From: Laetiporus sulphureus 93-53
Lineage: Eukaryota; Basidiomycota; Agaricomycetes; Polyporales; Laetiporaceae
DNA length: 64,000 nucleotides
Reading direction: 5' to 3'
NCBI RefSeq assembly: GCF_001632365.1
Contig: NW_024468546.1
Coordinates: 117,019-181,018 of the forward strand
The notes under the pieces were generated by a model, which did no database searches, was not told the origin of the DNA, and saw nothing but the letters and a program-made list of their open reading frames with translations. Positions within the stretch are counted from its first letter, which is position 1. The number at the start of each line of letters is the position of its first letter. The position numbers and the translations under genes were made by a program. Below, piece after piece: positions 46,244 through 58,497 of this stretch.

Positions 46244-47532
46244 AAGGATGGTTTCAAGCGTGAGCAGTCCTGAGGCGCTGGACCTTTTTGATGCCAGTCA
46301 AGGCGGAGCAGAGCAACGAAGAATAGTGTGTTGATCGAGAATTCCGTCCTAGGCGTCCTCTTTATACATTGAGAACCTGTTATGAATATAATCAGACCGT
46401 ACATTGTCCGTACCTCTGGAGGGTGCGGACAGCCGTGACAATGCTTCGTGATCCACTATCAGCGTGAAGGTACTGGCTGAAGCAATCCGGCTCCTCGCAG
46501 ATTCGCGTGCACCACAACGAAATGTCATAATTGTCGAAATGTTTTGAGCGACGCCTGGCTTTGCTTGCTAATCGCTCCAGACAGTGGAGGTGATAGATCA
46601 AACCCAGGCGGAGCTAATAGGCCGCCAACATCGACATTTCTCGCCTCACCTCGCTCGCTCCCACATGAGGGCCAAATGACCGCTTGGAGACCGCCCGTTA
46701 CATTAATTCATACTGAATCTTTCAATGAACAAGTGGGAGGTCCGAGCTCTCTCGGAGATCGGTGAACAAGCGTGATGCGGTGTTGGCTCAGTGTGCGACG
46801 CGGGGAATATTCGGTGTACCTCTGGAGCGGCTGCGTGTAGAGTGGCAGTGGCACGTGCGCGTAAGCAAGTGGGTTGGACGTCTTTTGATATTTATGTTTT
46901 GAAATTGAGGAAGGGTCTAAAAATGGAGTACCTAGGCGAAGTGAGAGTGGAGAAGGTGGGGCTGGATGCGGTGGTATAATGCGAAAAAGGTAGGGAGAGC
47001 GGAGCAGGCTGGTGCGACGAGACCTCGGCGGCGCAAACTCCTAAGAAATGTGCCTGGTTATCGGGACCTGGTCTTTGAAGATGATGGAGGTGGGTATAGT
47101 TTGAAGTGGTTGCGGGCCGGCGGGGCGGAGGGCCCGCTGGGTGTTAGGACATCGTCACATTTGCTAGAGAGTACATATAGTAGGAGAAGAAGCGTTAGCG
47201 GCGCGTAGCAAACAGTAGCTGTTAAACAATGGGTAGAGTGGCACGTACGGCTTGCATCTTCAACGACTCGATGGCTCGTCCAGAATAGACGGGGTGCAGA
47301 GCATTTCAGAGCAGACGTGTGATGAAGTACTTGCAGATACGATTATGTAGTACGGCCCATGTTCATACCAAAAAATGTCAAACACGATCTATGGCATGAC
47401 GCGCATCTACTGAGTTTGTGCGGAAAGAAATCTGCGAATGCAGCGGGATGAGACGGAGCGTATGAAGCTTGATGCGTCACTTACGAATAGCAAGTTAATC
47501 GAAAGCTCAGCTTGGAGGATCGTTCTCTCCCC
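46244..47532. other. Intergenic within copy A
   Basis: No gene recognised; the sequence is matched by 55405-56667 of copy B with numerous small differences. Confidence 0.5.
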
Positions 47533-49359
47533 TCACACCTCGTTCTCCCCATTCGACCGCATCTCTTCCTCGATTTCGTCCATCCCCTCTTCCTCGTTCA
47601 CGTCCTCCTGAGCGTCACCGGCAGTGGAAACATTGTCCGCCGTGCTGCGCGGTTCGGCAATAATTTCATCATGTCCAATAGAGTCTTGCGGATGAGCGCG
47701 ATCGGTGTCCTGGGCTTGTTCGGTGCTGTTGAGGATGTTCAATTCGAACGACATGTCCTCGACGTCCCCTTGTGCCTCGAGCCCACGCTGCGATCGGACG
47801 AAGGAGGGCGTTTGGGACTGCTCTCCGCGTGTGGACCGCGCTGCGGCTCGGATGTTGAGGAGGACCCGAGAGATCAGAACGGACGTGAGTCTGTAAATTT
47901 GTCAGTGTGCCATTGGAAGAGAAAATGTAAGAGGATTGCTTCACGAGTATTGCAAATAAGTGACAACATTTGCAGCATTCTACCATGCGCATAGTCATAT
48001 ATGATAGAGTAGTTAGGATCTAACGGCAGAAGATATAGGGTGGATGGAAAGAGCATGCACTTACAGGGTCCAGGAAGACCATTACAGTTGTAAATATGTT
48101 CAGTAGTAGTATAGCTCTGAATAACATGGTTCAGATGCTGCAAAATTGAGTTCGAATCCATGCTCACGTCAATTGAATTGTGCCTATGAAAATAGTGGAA
48201 GTAAATGTTATTCGAGCTCAAAAATCCATAGTCATTGTCTGACAGCCGTACCGTCTCTGAACAATAGTGCCGCAAGTGACGGGTTCCTCGTAGACAGGAT
48301 ATTAATGGCGGCTAGCCTATGGTGGACATACAGCCTGTGCCAGAGAATTGCTAGCGTCATGATGCCGCCAACTGCAGCACAGGCTGTATTGACTATGTCC
48401 ACTGCAGTGAAACTGTCAAAGGAGTGTGGAGGAAAGCATCCCCGAGTTGGGACTCACATCTGATGTAAAACAGATAAGCAAATACAGATTTACTGAAGAT
48501 ACCGGCATACATACTTATCAACCATATCTTGCACTGAACTTGAACTGTTGGACTGGATGCATATAGCTGTCCCATTGGACCAAAACACAGAATATGACAC
48601 TGGGATGAAGGCTTCTCATGAATTCAACATAAGCTAATCAAGAATATGTCCTTATCAGCAGGAAGCGTACCGGTGTAGACATTTGCGACCGCGAGGAAGA
48701 CCGCAAGCAGTGTGAGGAGCATGACAGGCCATCGGCTGCCACCCGTTATGGCATTTACTCGCAATACGGCATTTACTCGCAGTATTGTAACCACTTGACT
48801 ATGTTTGAGCTGTGATTATGCGTCACAAAGCATGCCAGCCTACCATCTGAGATTATTCCAATCAGTATGATAAGCAGATTGCTCGTCAGAAAGTATGCCA
48901 TGCAACTACAACATAAGAATAAGCAGACACGAATAATGTGATGACAGGAAACAAATTGCCTCTACAATATTTTTAAGATATAGTTGTATCCAGACGAGAC
49001 AATGTTGATTCACGTACCATTACTGTGTCAAGGTTCACGAGTGACCAAACGGAAATAATCGCATAGCTCAGTGCAAGCATCTGATTGGCAAAAAACAACC
49101 AAGCAGAGAACGATCTCTCGCCCCAGAATAGCTGGACCTCCTGGCCGAATGTTATGGCATGGTCGAAGAATATGAGCGCTGTTTGAGCAAAAGTCATCAA
49201 CAATCAGCCAGTAATAAGCAAATAAAATGTACGACTGGCCTGCGCCGGCGACAATAGCGTAGTCTTGTGTAAAACTGTGATTTCATCGTTCAATTTAATG
49301 TAATTCCGACTATCGGAAGAGACGCACGATGAGTCCACTTCGGATGCGGTGAGAGACAT
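47533..49359 (-). CDS. DUF6533-type membrane protein (copy A)
   Basis: Minus-strand gene starting MSLTASEVDSS at 49359. A short exon (FTQDYAIVAGA) precedes the diagnostic exon near 49190-49020: ALIFFDHAITFGQEVQLFWG, then ERSFSAWLFFANQMLALSYA. This matches the DUF6533 pattern of a Phe/Asp pair, a central Glu-Val and an FWG turn. Further exons give CMAYFLTSNLLIILIGIIS and, near 48800-48690, VTILRVNAVLRVNAITGGSR followed by WPVMLLTLLAVFLAVANVYT. The C-terminal exon is hydrophilic: LTSVLISRVLLNIRAAARST, GDVEDMSFELNIL and an acidic tail EDVNEEEGMDEIEEEM, stop at 47535-47533. DUF6533 proteins are basidiomycete polytopic proteins of unknown function. A donor reading GCCAGT (GC-type) follows the second exon. 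The paralogue is at 56668-58497. Confidence 0.75.
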
Positions 49360-50573
49360 GCCTAGGGAGAGAGAGCGGACGTCGAATCACAATGGTCGAT
49401 GGTCAGCCTGTTTATCAATGCCACATTCCATCATGAGATAACATCACATCGTCTGCATATTAACATATGGTGCGAGCCAGCTCACCTGCGATGGGGTCTG
49501 CAAAACACATAGCGGCTCACAACCAATGACTCTATCATGCCTGCATGAGTAAACCAGCAACTGGGCGAGATACGCACGTTGGAATGGAAAGGTCGCTCGG
49601 CTCATATGAGGTGAGATGATGAGAAGGAGCTGTGTTGTTGATCCGTTGCTGTGTGATGCAACAACTGCAACCTCACAACTGAACTGCATTACGGGTATGA
49701 CCATCCTGAGACTCGAAACATCCTGGCAATTATCAGCTGAGAAAGAGACAAACATAGCACACGTAAGGGGGACGTGCAACGAGGCCACAACATGCCCCAT
49801 AGTCAAGTTGCGCTCGCAATCCAGTGATGAATGATTGAATCTTCGGAGCGAGGAGTGATTGAAGGATTTTGAAGCCTGAAGAGTGCATTCTAGTAAGCGA
49901 TCGCAATTCCGCAATCATCTAATCCCCTAGCTTTTGCAAACTTGCCTTTCAGAGCACTGCGATTGTCAGTCCTGAAATGGCGGAGTAGGTAGGAAATTGC
50001 AGAATAATTTGCGGTTGATTCTGGGGATAGCGCATGTGCAAAATTGTCTGGTCCAAGTGATTCGTGAATCGTGGCCAAAGGAAGACGAGATGCATAACAG
50101 ACGGAGTTCACCAGTGTAAGAGTGACTTACATGGTGAGACCTTGACTAACTTTCCTTCGATACAAGGGAGATTTAGCCAAAATCATGAACCGAGTGTCAT
50201 TCAGACCGAATCCTGGGCCCGCGCGCGGTCACACTGCGCATACGTACTGAGCAGCGAACCTGAAGACGACGCGCTTGTGGCGTGGTAAATGTCCCGGGCA
50301 TATGTACCCGCCATTAGCCGCCACACAGGCGCTTGAACGTACTTCGTTATCGCGCCTGCGGCAAGTTGTCTGGACTGTGGCAGAAATGATCACTCTGAGC
50401 ATCGGGATATTCTACTCTGAGTGTAACAAGAACGATATTCGCAGGACCAGAAAGACAGATTCCAAGGCCTTTCAATCACTCAACCCCCAAGCGATGACAT
50501 CGACTGTCGAGCCCTGCCAGTATCGTGCTAATCCACTAAACCGATTTGATCATCCATCTTGTACTTGAGTCCT
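49360..50573. other. Promoter side of DUF6533 copy A and STN1 upstream region
   Basis: Shared with copy B up to about 50285; the remaining 290 nt are the unique upstream region of STN1. No gene recognised. Confidence 0.5.
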
Positions 50574-53036
50574 ATGAGTAAAACTGCCACCGTATCCTCT
50601 GCCAATACGCAAAAGACCACGCGCCCGAGCTCTGTCCCGCTCTCCCCCTCCAAGCGGAGACGTCTCGCAGCGATCGAAGCCGCGACCAGAGCCTATTCCA
50701 CACCTCAACCTACCGCAAGCAGGAATCCGGAGAAATCTCCCTCAGAAACGACTGGCAAACCGGTTGTCTCACCGAAGACTCTGTCCACAGTGCCCGATGC
50801 GCCATCTGCGGCGGAAATGTGGAAGTGGACATTGTTCAAGGACGCCGTGGCCCCATGCTTTGCCAAAGATGTGATGGACATGCAGGACAGCAGTGCTGAA
50901 GGTATGTGGCTTGTACATGCATGCTACGTGATTTGCTGATTGACACGTTGTGCATCCAGATGCAGAGTACTTCTGGCTTGGTCGGGTACCGTGTCGTTCC
51001 GTACGCCTTGTGGGTCTGCTAGTCGGCTTTCAGGTCTACGAATCGCGGACGATATACTCGCGGACGTACCGAGTAGCTAGCTTATGATTCTCGGCTGATC
51101 CTGATTCAATGCACCTGCGACCTTCGTCTCCGTTGATGCCATAACAGTGGACGATGGAACAGCGGTGATCGACTGTGTCTACAAACACCCTCCTCTACCA
51201 GCATCATCCGCCACAGTCAGAAAGCCGAAGCCGAAGACGCCAATGAGTGCCCGTCCACAGTTTGGCTCAAGCTCTCCCTACAAGTGGCCTGCGCCCTCCA
51301 CGTCGAAATCCACGTTCAACGTCTTGCCCGCGACACCATCTCCGCTTCCGAAACCAGTAGCATATGTTGGCGCATCGGTGAGCCTCACTGGAAGGGTGGT
51401 GAACAGAGCAGAGGGGAGGCTCGTGCTCGTCGACGAAATAAGTGGGTGTGTTTTGACGTTTGGAGACTATAAGAGGGATTGAGGCGGAACTGGCTCTGCG
51501 CCTCTCCTAAGCAGCCTACTCTTCAGTACCTTCGCTACTCCCGTCATCCTTCTGTGTAACTTATCGATTGACCTACTCGCGTCTTTCGCAGAACGCTGCT
51601 CCTCACCAAATGACGAACCCAACCACTGGCTCGCTGTCGCTCACCTGCACCAAACATCCTACTTTGCTCCGGATATGGGTCCGTTCGTGATCCCCAAAGC
51701 GACCGTCCGGCCGCTAGTAATGCCAGCAAGTAAGCCCGCGAGCTCAGTCAAGTGCAAGGAGAAGGCGTCCGACGAGTCAGCGGAGGAAGTGCAAGCCCGT
51801 GTGGTTGCAACGCCGGGTATAGCGGCGCCTCAGACGCCAGCCTCCTCCCATGCGCCTTCTGTAGTTGGCTCTCCTGAGCCTACTTCGTCCAAGGTGGTCG
51901 GCAGCGAGCCGCAAGTAAGTACTCGAAGTGCTTGTCTTGGTGTCGGCTGACAATTACTCCTCAGTCACCTCCACGCCTGAGACACCCATCCCGTCTGCAT
52001 ACACGGGACCTCACCGCGAACACCTTCCGCATATACGTCAAGCACTACATGGACCACGCGCCTCCCCTGCGTGCCCGCGCTCGCTCGCGCTCTGTGTCCC
52101 CTACTCCGCCAAGCAGCAACCACCGCGCCGGCGTGATCGGGTCGGCGGGTGGTTCAACCAACCTCCTATCCAAGATGCAAACGAAGTCGTCAGCCTCTGC
52201 TCGGGCACGCGAAGAGTATATGCGGACATGGGCATCTATGGAGAAGACATCGCGCCCGGCTCATGCTCGCAGACAACCTACGCAGAGAATGAGCGTACGC
52301 CTCGAGCATCAAAGAAGCGCTCATCAATTTGCTCCCTCATACATAACGATACAGATCACGATGATGAGGACGACGTGTCAAGAACCGTCCATGACTTCAC
52401 GTTCTCGTACCTCCGACGAGTACCCGAGCTCGCGCTCCTAGCACGGCACGTCGTGGATGCCGAGTCCCGCCGGCGGGCACGCGAGGAGCGCATGCACGCC
52501 GCCCATACTCAAACCCAAACCCAGGACAGGCACATTCGCCAACTACAAGGCTCCTCTGCGGAGAGCAAAGCGCTAAAAGTGAAGTGCCTCTTCCGCTTTG
52601 CCATCCGGACGCTCTACGACGAGGGAAGCATCGTGCTTTGGGACGGGCCGACCCGGCCGCTCTCCTCTTCCGCGCTCTCCACGCATGGCTCTGACCACCT
52701 TTGGAAGGGCAACGCAAGCAGCAGCGCCAGCACGACTGGCCCGTCACACACGACACTCTAGTCTTCGATGACGACGACGAAGCGCTGAGCGATCCCCCAC
52801 CTGACGAGGAGGCCTACTTCCCGCTCACACCCGCATACCTCTCCGGCGTCGTCGCGCATGTGATCACCGAAATTATGGCCCGCGCCGCTGCGAAGGCGTC
52901 CATGTCCAAGTGGCCGCAGCGCACAGACGACGTTAGCGTACCGCTGCAACCTCCCATGCCGCCACCGGGCCCGACGCCCACGGAGATCCTCGCGTTCCTG
53001 CGCCGTGATACGCGCTGGACGCGCGTGGGCGAGTAG
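50574..53036 (+). CDS. STN1: CST-complex subunit STN1-like telomere-capping protein
   Basis: Exon 1 (50574-50901) has a basic, Ser/Pro-rich start and ends with EMWKWTLFKDAVAPCFAKDV. The next exons carry the OB fold: AEYFWLGRVPCRSVRLVGLLVGF, RTIYS, VDDGTAVIDCVYKHPP, and VGASVSLTGRVV with EGRLVLVDEIS, the pattern of the Stn1 N-terminal domain. Exon 5 contains HPSRLHTRDLTANTFRIYVK and YMDHAPP, also conserved in fungal Stn1. The C-terminal part reads FTFSYLRRVPELALLARHV, VKCLFRFAIRTLYDEGSIVL, then ALSDPPPDEEAYFPLTPAYL, ending RRDTRWTRVGE. STN1 with CTC1 and TEN1 binds telomeric single strands and recruits polymerase alpha-primase. Joining is not fully resolved: the exon 2/3 phase does not close, the frame changes between 52060 and 52200, and the last switch needs a GC-AG intron 52709-52761 or is a frameshift. 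Identity is firm; integrity is not. Confidence 0.72.
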
Positions 53037-53601
53037 GCGGTGAAGGATGCATTGGAGTGGGGAAGGAGGGAGGGAACGATGTTGTGTGTGGGGCTTGGGA
53101 GGTGGGAGCTGTGTGGGTGAGAGGCGGGGTGATGGCTGGGTTCGGTGGATGCCCCGAGCGCAGAGCGGACGTGACAGGCGGTCGTGTGACGATTGATGCG
53201 TCTGGTGAGTTCCGTATCGTCCGCCGCCCTTAAAGCTTAATGGAGCGGGATCCACTCATCTATTGCTTGTATGATCTGTGCAATATAGAATGTCTGTTGC
53301 TTTGCGTTCCCGCACGTTGAGATAGCGGAAATACGTGTGTGACACCACAGATGGGAATCGTCCATTGTTCGTCGCTTTGCAGCATACAGGCTCTTGGTGT
53401 ACCTGCGCATGGGGCATGCATGGGGCCATTGATCAGTACACATTAGTGCATCACGCCATCTCAACGTCACCTTCCTCCTCTGTAACCGTCGCCGGCGCTG
53501 CTGCAAGTGCCTCAGCTGGCTTTGTATCATCCTTCATGAAAGCATTCAGCTACAAACTTAACTCCTCCGTGGTCGTACATCAAGGCTGGAGACGTGCCTG
53601 G
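53037..53601. other. Intergenic between STN1 and copy B
   Basis: No gene recognised; not similar to the sequence left of copy A. Confidence 0.5.
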
Positions 53602-53677
53602 GACAGAACCTGTAGTTTGATGGCACTGAAATGACTTTGGTACGTGAGGTCCTCAGTAGAGAAACTCGCCGGGCCAT

Positions 53678-54177
53678 TCATGTATGCGCGGTGCACTTCA
53701 CAGTCGAGGATGGCCAGGGCACGTCGAGGCCACAGTCCCGGGAAAGATCCAAAGGGCCCTCACTCGCAGCAGACAACGGCCTGTGTATGGTGATTTCCAT
53801 GGTTGTGGCCATGTCACCAAGCGTCTGGGAGGGTGTATGCGCGTGCGTAGCCAGTTCCGAATACCTTGAGGAGGAAGTCTCGATCAGCTGGAGAAAGTGC
53901 TTGCAGTGTTCCGGCAAGCTGTAGCATGTCGGACATGGCATGAGGCGCAGAATTGGAGATCGCGAAGGTGAGATCGCCGACAGCAGGGTTAACTTTGCGC
54001 CATCGTCGTCCAACAAGCACTCGTCGTCAGTGTCCTTTCCATTCACGCGGCGGTCCGCCCCTGACTGCGTTGCGTGCCATGCGCGGGGCGTTTTCGGTTG
54101 CGATCATGTCCGCTGAAGCTGCGAGGAACTTGGATGTAGAACCTTGGTCGCTTCGCCTCCTCCTTCAACCTCACCAT
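53678..54177 (-). pseudogene. Copy-B counterpart of the unrecognised ORF
   Basis: Starts MVRLKEEAKRPRFYIQ at 54177, parallel to MARLEEEAKGPRLYIL in copy A, but the frame reaches a stop after about 45 codons (QGRTAA). Downstream, MLQLAGTLQALSPADRDFLL is preserved in one frame and LPEHCKHFLQLIETSSS in another, as in copy A. I infer a decayed copy, with the caveat that the exon structure of the copy-A gene is itself uncertain. Confidence 0.4.
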
Positions 54178-54341
54178 GTGCACTTGACCCAGTGGCTAAC
54201 TCCAGACTTTCCGTAGATTTGCCTCCAGAATAAGCGGGACGTCGGCTGCACTAGGTACGAACTCCACGCCACCCAAGCCACTTCCAGCGCAGACGCCGTC
54301 AGCTCACACGCCCGCATGACGCGGCGCCCTGCCATAGGCAG

Positions 54342-54353
54342 CCAATGATGTCA
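54342..54353. promoter_or_regulatory. CCAAT box with degenerate CRE (copy B)
   Basis: CCAATGATGTCA: same position as in copy A, but the palindrome TGACGTCA has changed to TGATGTCA. It lies about 350 nt upstream of the pseudogene. Confidence 0.4.
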
Positions 54354-54701
54354 CGCGCCTACGTCCCCGCTCTCCCAAGCCGCCGCGACGGCGCCCAAAC
54401 AGGAAGGCCAGATGACTTTTTGGCAGGTGACGTCGGTCGTCGGGCCCTCTCTCCTCGCAGGCAGGGCAGCCGGCGAGGTCTGGCTGCGGAACGCTCCGCG
54501 ATGCCGGCCATCTGGCGTGTGGGATTCCCGTGCACGGAAGGCATCAACGGCCCCTGAAGAGATATCACTAGCACTGTTCGAATCCGAACTGCCAGGAGCT
54601 CTAGCTAGACTGAAATTTGCTCGTTGCCACCCTCGCCTTCGTCCTCTCCAACTCCCTCCAAACACTTGCTGCGAACCACAGCTTGACTGATAGCCATCAC
54701 C

Positions 54702-55404
54702 GTGCCTCACGGATCACCCGCGCCCCGCCACAGTCCGTCAGAGCTTCAAGGTAAGCCTCGCTTGAGCGATTCGCACGGTTACTCGCTCATGCGCAAGGGA
54801 ACAGACGATATTCGCCGGGATGACGATCGTCGCGACGGGCCTTATTTATTTCCCAGTTTCGCATCCACGGCAAGCGCAACCCGTCTGAGGTCAAGAATCT
54901 CACCGAGGTTCCCTCCTGTATGTTTCCTTTCAAGTTGCTTTTCTCTATCCTTGTTGGAATCCTTGCTGAACGCACGAATTGACATCCCAGGGCAACTGCG
55001 ACATGCACAACAGCAGCCCGGCGCAGTTCCCGAACTGCCCAAGGATAACCCGAACCTCCGCACTCGCAGCACACCCGACTATGAGCCCAAGCCATCGCAA
55101 TTTCCGCTCTCCGGTGCCTCGGGAGATATGGACGACATCGCCGCGAGCATTCTGACTGCCGTCAATGTGCGTGATCTTACATGCTGAGGTGCTGTTGCAA
55201 GCTAACTCGGAGGGTTTGCATGGCGCAGGGCACGGGCTCGGAGGAGACGCAAAACGACCCGAGGCACGTCGCGGCCCCGTCGCCGCCGGGCGTAGGCTGA
55301 AAACGATAGGGGGATGATTTACATGAAGGTGAGTTGAGCTAGCGGATGCCCGAGGCAGGGAGGATTGGGCGCTGGTGAGACATGGTATGTAGAACTTGGA
55401 TTTT
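54702..55404 (+). pseudogene. Pseudogene of the small single-span protein (copy B)
   Basis: Aligned exon by exon to 45528-46243. The start is GTG (54702-54704) where copy A has ATG. In exon 2 the stretch for LIAFYFAQF has lost 8 nt (GGCCTTATTTATTTCCCAG against a longer copy A), shifting the frame through the membrane span. Exon 3 is well preserved (HAQQQPGAVPELPKDNPNL, STPDYEPKPSQFPLSGASG). Exon 4 carries one extra G after CCGCCG, giving an early stop. The 3-codon last exon has lost its TAA. Splice sites are mostly intact, so decay is recent relative to the duplication. Confidence 0.78.
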
Positions 55405-56667
55405 AAGGATGGGTTCAAGCACGAGAATTTCTAAGGCACTGGACAACTTTGGTGCCAGTCACGGCGGAGGAAAGAAATGAAGAACAGTGTGTTGATCGAG
55501 ACTTCCGTCATAGGTATCGTCTTTGTACGTTGGGAACGTGTTCGGATATATGCAAACCATCCGCCGTCCATACCTATGACATCAGGTACCAGCGGACAGC
55601 TCTCTGACACTGCTTCATTATCTACGATCAGCGTGAAGGTGCTCACTGAAGTAATCTGGATCCTCGCAGATTCGCGTGCACCACAGCGGAATATCAGGAT
55701 TGTAGAAGATTTTTCAGCGACACCTCGTCTTGCTTGCTAATCGCTTCAGGCAGTGAAGATGATAGAACAAATCCAGGCAGCCATCAATATCGACACTTCT
55801 CGCCGTTCGCTCTCACATGGAAGCCAATCGGCCACTTAGAAACCGTCCGTCCCACAAATTCATATTGAATGTTTCAGTGCATATACGGGATGTCCGAGCC
55901 CGCTCGGGCATCGGTGAACAAGCGTGACGCGGTGTCGTCCCGGCGCGCGACGCGGGGAATATTCGGTGTACCTCTGGAGCGGCTGGGTATAGGGAGGCGA
56001 CGGTGTGCATAGCAAGCGGTCGGTCTCTTTGTTCTTGGAAATTTAGGAAGGATCTAAAAATGGAGACGAGACCGCGGTGGCATGAAACGCTGAGAAATGT
56101 GCCTGGTTATCGGGACTGGTCTTTGAAGATGAGGGAGGTAGGTGTACTAAATGAGGTAGTCGTGGGCTGGCGGGGCGGAGGAACCGCTGGGTGTCAGGAT
56201 ATTGTCACCTGCGCAAGAGTATATATAGTAGGAGGAGAAGAACCGATGAGGTTGGCCTGGTTTGTTGCGCTGCGTGGATGGGGCGTTGCTTTGCCTTCGT
56301 AGGGTGTATCCGAGTGAGCGGCATGTAGCAAACAGTATCTGTTAAGCAACGGGTAGAGTGGCACGTACGACGTGCATGTTCAACACCTCGATGGCTCGTC
56401 TAAGGTAGACGGGGCGTAGAGAATTCCAGAGCAGACGTGTGAAGAATTATTTGCAGATACGATTATGTAGTACGGATGTTCATACCAAAAACAAATGTCA
56501 AACAAGATCTATAGCACGATATGCATCTGCTGAGGTTGCGCGGAAAAATCTGCGAACGTAGCCGGATGAGATGGAGCGTACGAAGACTCATAGGCCACTT
56601 ACAAGTAGAAAGCAAACAACAATCACCGTGAATCTGACAGCTCGGCTTGGAGGCTCATTCTCTCCCC
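55405..56667. other. Intergenic within copy B
   Basis: Collinear with 46244-47532 of copy A. No gene recognised. Confidence 0.5.
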
Positions 56668-58497
56668 TCACACATCATTCTCCCCATCCGACCGCATCTC
56701 TTCCTCGATTTCGTCCATCCCCTCTTCTTCGTTCACGTCCTCCTGAGCGTCACCGGTAGTGGAAACATTGTCCGCCGTGCTGCGCGGTTCGGCAATAATT
56801 TCATCATGTTCCATAGAGTCTTGCAGGTAAGCGCGATGGGTGCCCTGGGCTTGTTTGGCGCTGCTAAGGATGTTCAATTCGAACGACATGTCCTCGACGT
56901 CCCCTTGTGCCTCGAGCCCACGCTGCGATCGGACGAAGGAGGGCGTTTGAGACTGCTCTCCGCGTGTGGACCGCGCTGCGGCTCGGACATTGAGGAGGAC
57001 ACGAGAGATCAGAATGGTAGTGAGTCTGTAAACATGTCAGTGTGTCATTGGCAGAGAAAACGTAAGAGGATTGCTTCACTAGTAATTCAAATAACTGACA
57101 ACATATGCAGCATTCTATCATGTGCATAGTCATATGCGACAGATTAATTAGGATCTAGCAGAAGAAATGGGGTGAATGCACTTACAACGTCCAAGAAGTC
57201 CATTACGATTGTAACTAAGTTCAGTAGTAGCACAGTTCTGAATAATATGCTTTAGACGTTGCCAAATTGAGTCCGACTTCATTTCTCACGTCAATTGAAT
57301 CGTGCCTATGAATATAGTGGACGCAAATGTTATTCGAGCTCAGAGACCCATAGTCATGGTCTGATAGCCGTACCGTCCCTGAGCAGTAGAGCCGCAAGCG
57401 ACGGATTCCTCGGAGACAGGATATCAATGGTGGCTAGTCTATGGTGGACATACAGCCCGCGCCAGAGAATTGCGAGCGTCATGATGGCGATAATTGCAAC
57501 ACAGACGCCATTGACTATTTCCACTGCAGTGCGATTGTCAAAGGAGAGTGGAGGAAAGCATCCCTGAGTTCGGACTCACGTCTATGGTAAAACAGATAAG
57601 CAAGTACGAATTTACTAAAGATGCCGGCTTACGTACTTTGAATCAGTATCTTGTACTGAACTGGAACTGCTGGACTGGATGCATATAGCTGTCCTATCAA
57701 CCCAAACCACAGAATATGACGATTGGATGAAGGCTTCCCATGAATTTAACATAAGCAAATCAAGAATATGTCCTTTTCAGGAGGAATCATACCGATGTAG
57801 ATGTTTGCGACCACATTGAAGACCGCAGGCAGTGTGAGGAGCATAACGGGCCATCGGCTGCCACCCGTTACGGCGTTTACTCGCAATACGGCATTTACTC
57901 GCAATATTGTAACCACTTGGCTATGCTTGAGCTGTGATGATGTGTCACAAAGCATGCCAGCCTACCTTGTGAGATTATTCCAATCAGTATGGGAAGCAGA
58001 TTGCTCGTCACAAAGTTTGCCATACAACTACAACATAAGAAAAATCAGACACGAATAAAGGTGACAACAGGGAATAACTTGCCTCTACAATATTTGTAAG
58101 TCGAAGTCATATCCAGACGAGACAATGTTGATTCACGCACCGTTACTGTGTCAAAGTTAATGAGCGACCAAACGGAAATGATCGCATAACTCAATGCAAG
58201 CATCCGATTGGCAAAGAACAGCCACGCAGAGAACGATCTCTCGCCCCAGAACAGCTCGACCTCCTGGCCGAATGTGATGGCATGGTCGAACAATATGAGC
58301 GCTATTTGAGAAAAAGTCGTCAATGATCAGCCAGTATCAAGCAAAACAAATGCGCGACTTGCCTGCGCCGGCGACAACAGCATAGTCTTCTGTAAAGCTG
58401 ATAATACATCGTTCAATGCAGTACAACTCCAGAAATCTGAAGAAGAGACGCACGAACTGTCCAACAGGTTGCTTGCTTCAGAGGCGGCGGCAGACAT
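56668..58497 (-). CDS. DUF6533-type membrane protein (copy B)
   Basis: Same architecture as the gene at 47533-49359. It starts MSAAASEASNLLDSS at 58497, slightly longer than in copy A; exon 2 gives FTEDYAVVAGA and its donor is GCAAGT, a consensus GC-AG donor (intron 58302-58362, 61 nt). The diagnostic exon reads ALILFDHAITFGQEVELFWG and ERSFSAWLFFANRMLALSYA. The exon near 57955-57790 has VVTILRVNAVLRVNAVTGGS and WPVMLLTLPAVFNVVANIYI. The C-terminal exon keeps DMSFELNIL and the acidic EDVNEEEGMDEIEEEM tail, stop at 56670-56668. No frame break was seen, so both copies may be functional, with most change inside the membrane spans. Function unknown. Confidence 0.72.

Larger units (their letters stand above)
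43988..50285 (+). repeat. Segmental duplication, copy A
   Basis: Starts at GACAGAACCTGTGATTTGATGG and ends near GCGCTTGTGGCGTGG. It matches copy B (53602-59235) in the same order and orientation through three genes and their flanks. The copies differ by many substitutions and by indels, including about 310 nt (44093-44401) present only here. Similarity is highest in promoter blocks and exons and lower in introns, so the duplication is not very recent. STN1 lies between the copies. Confidence 0.85.
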
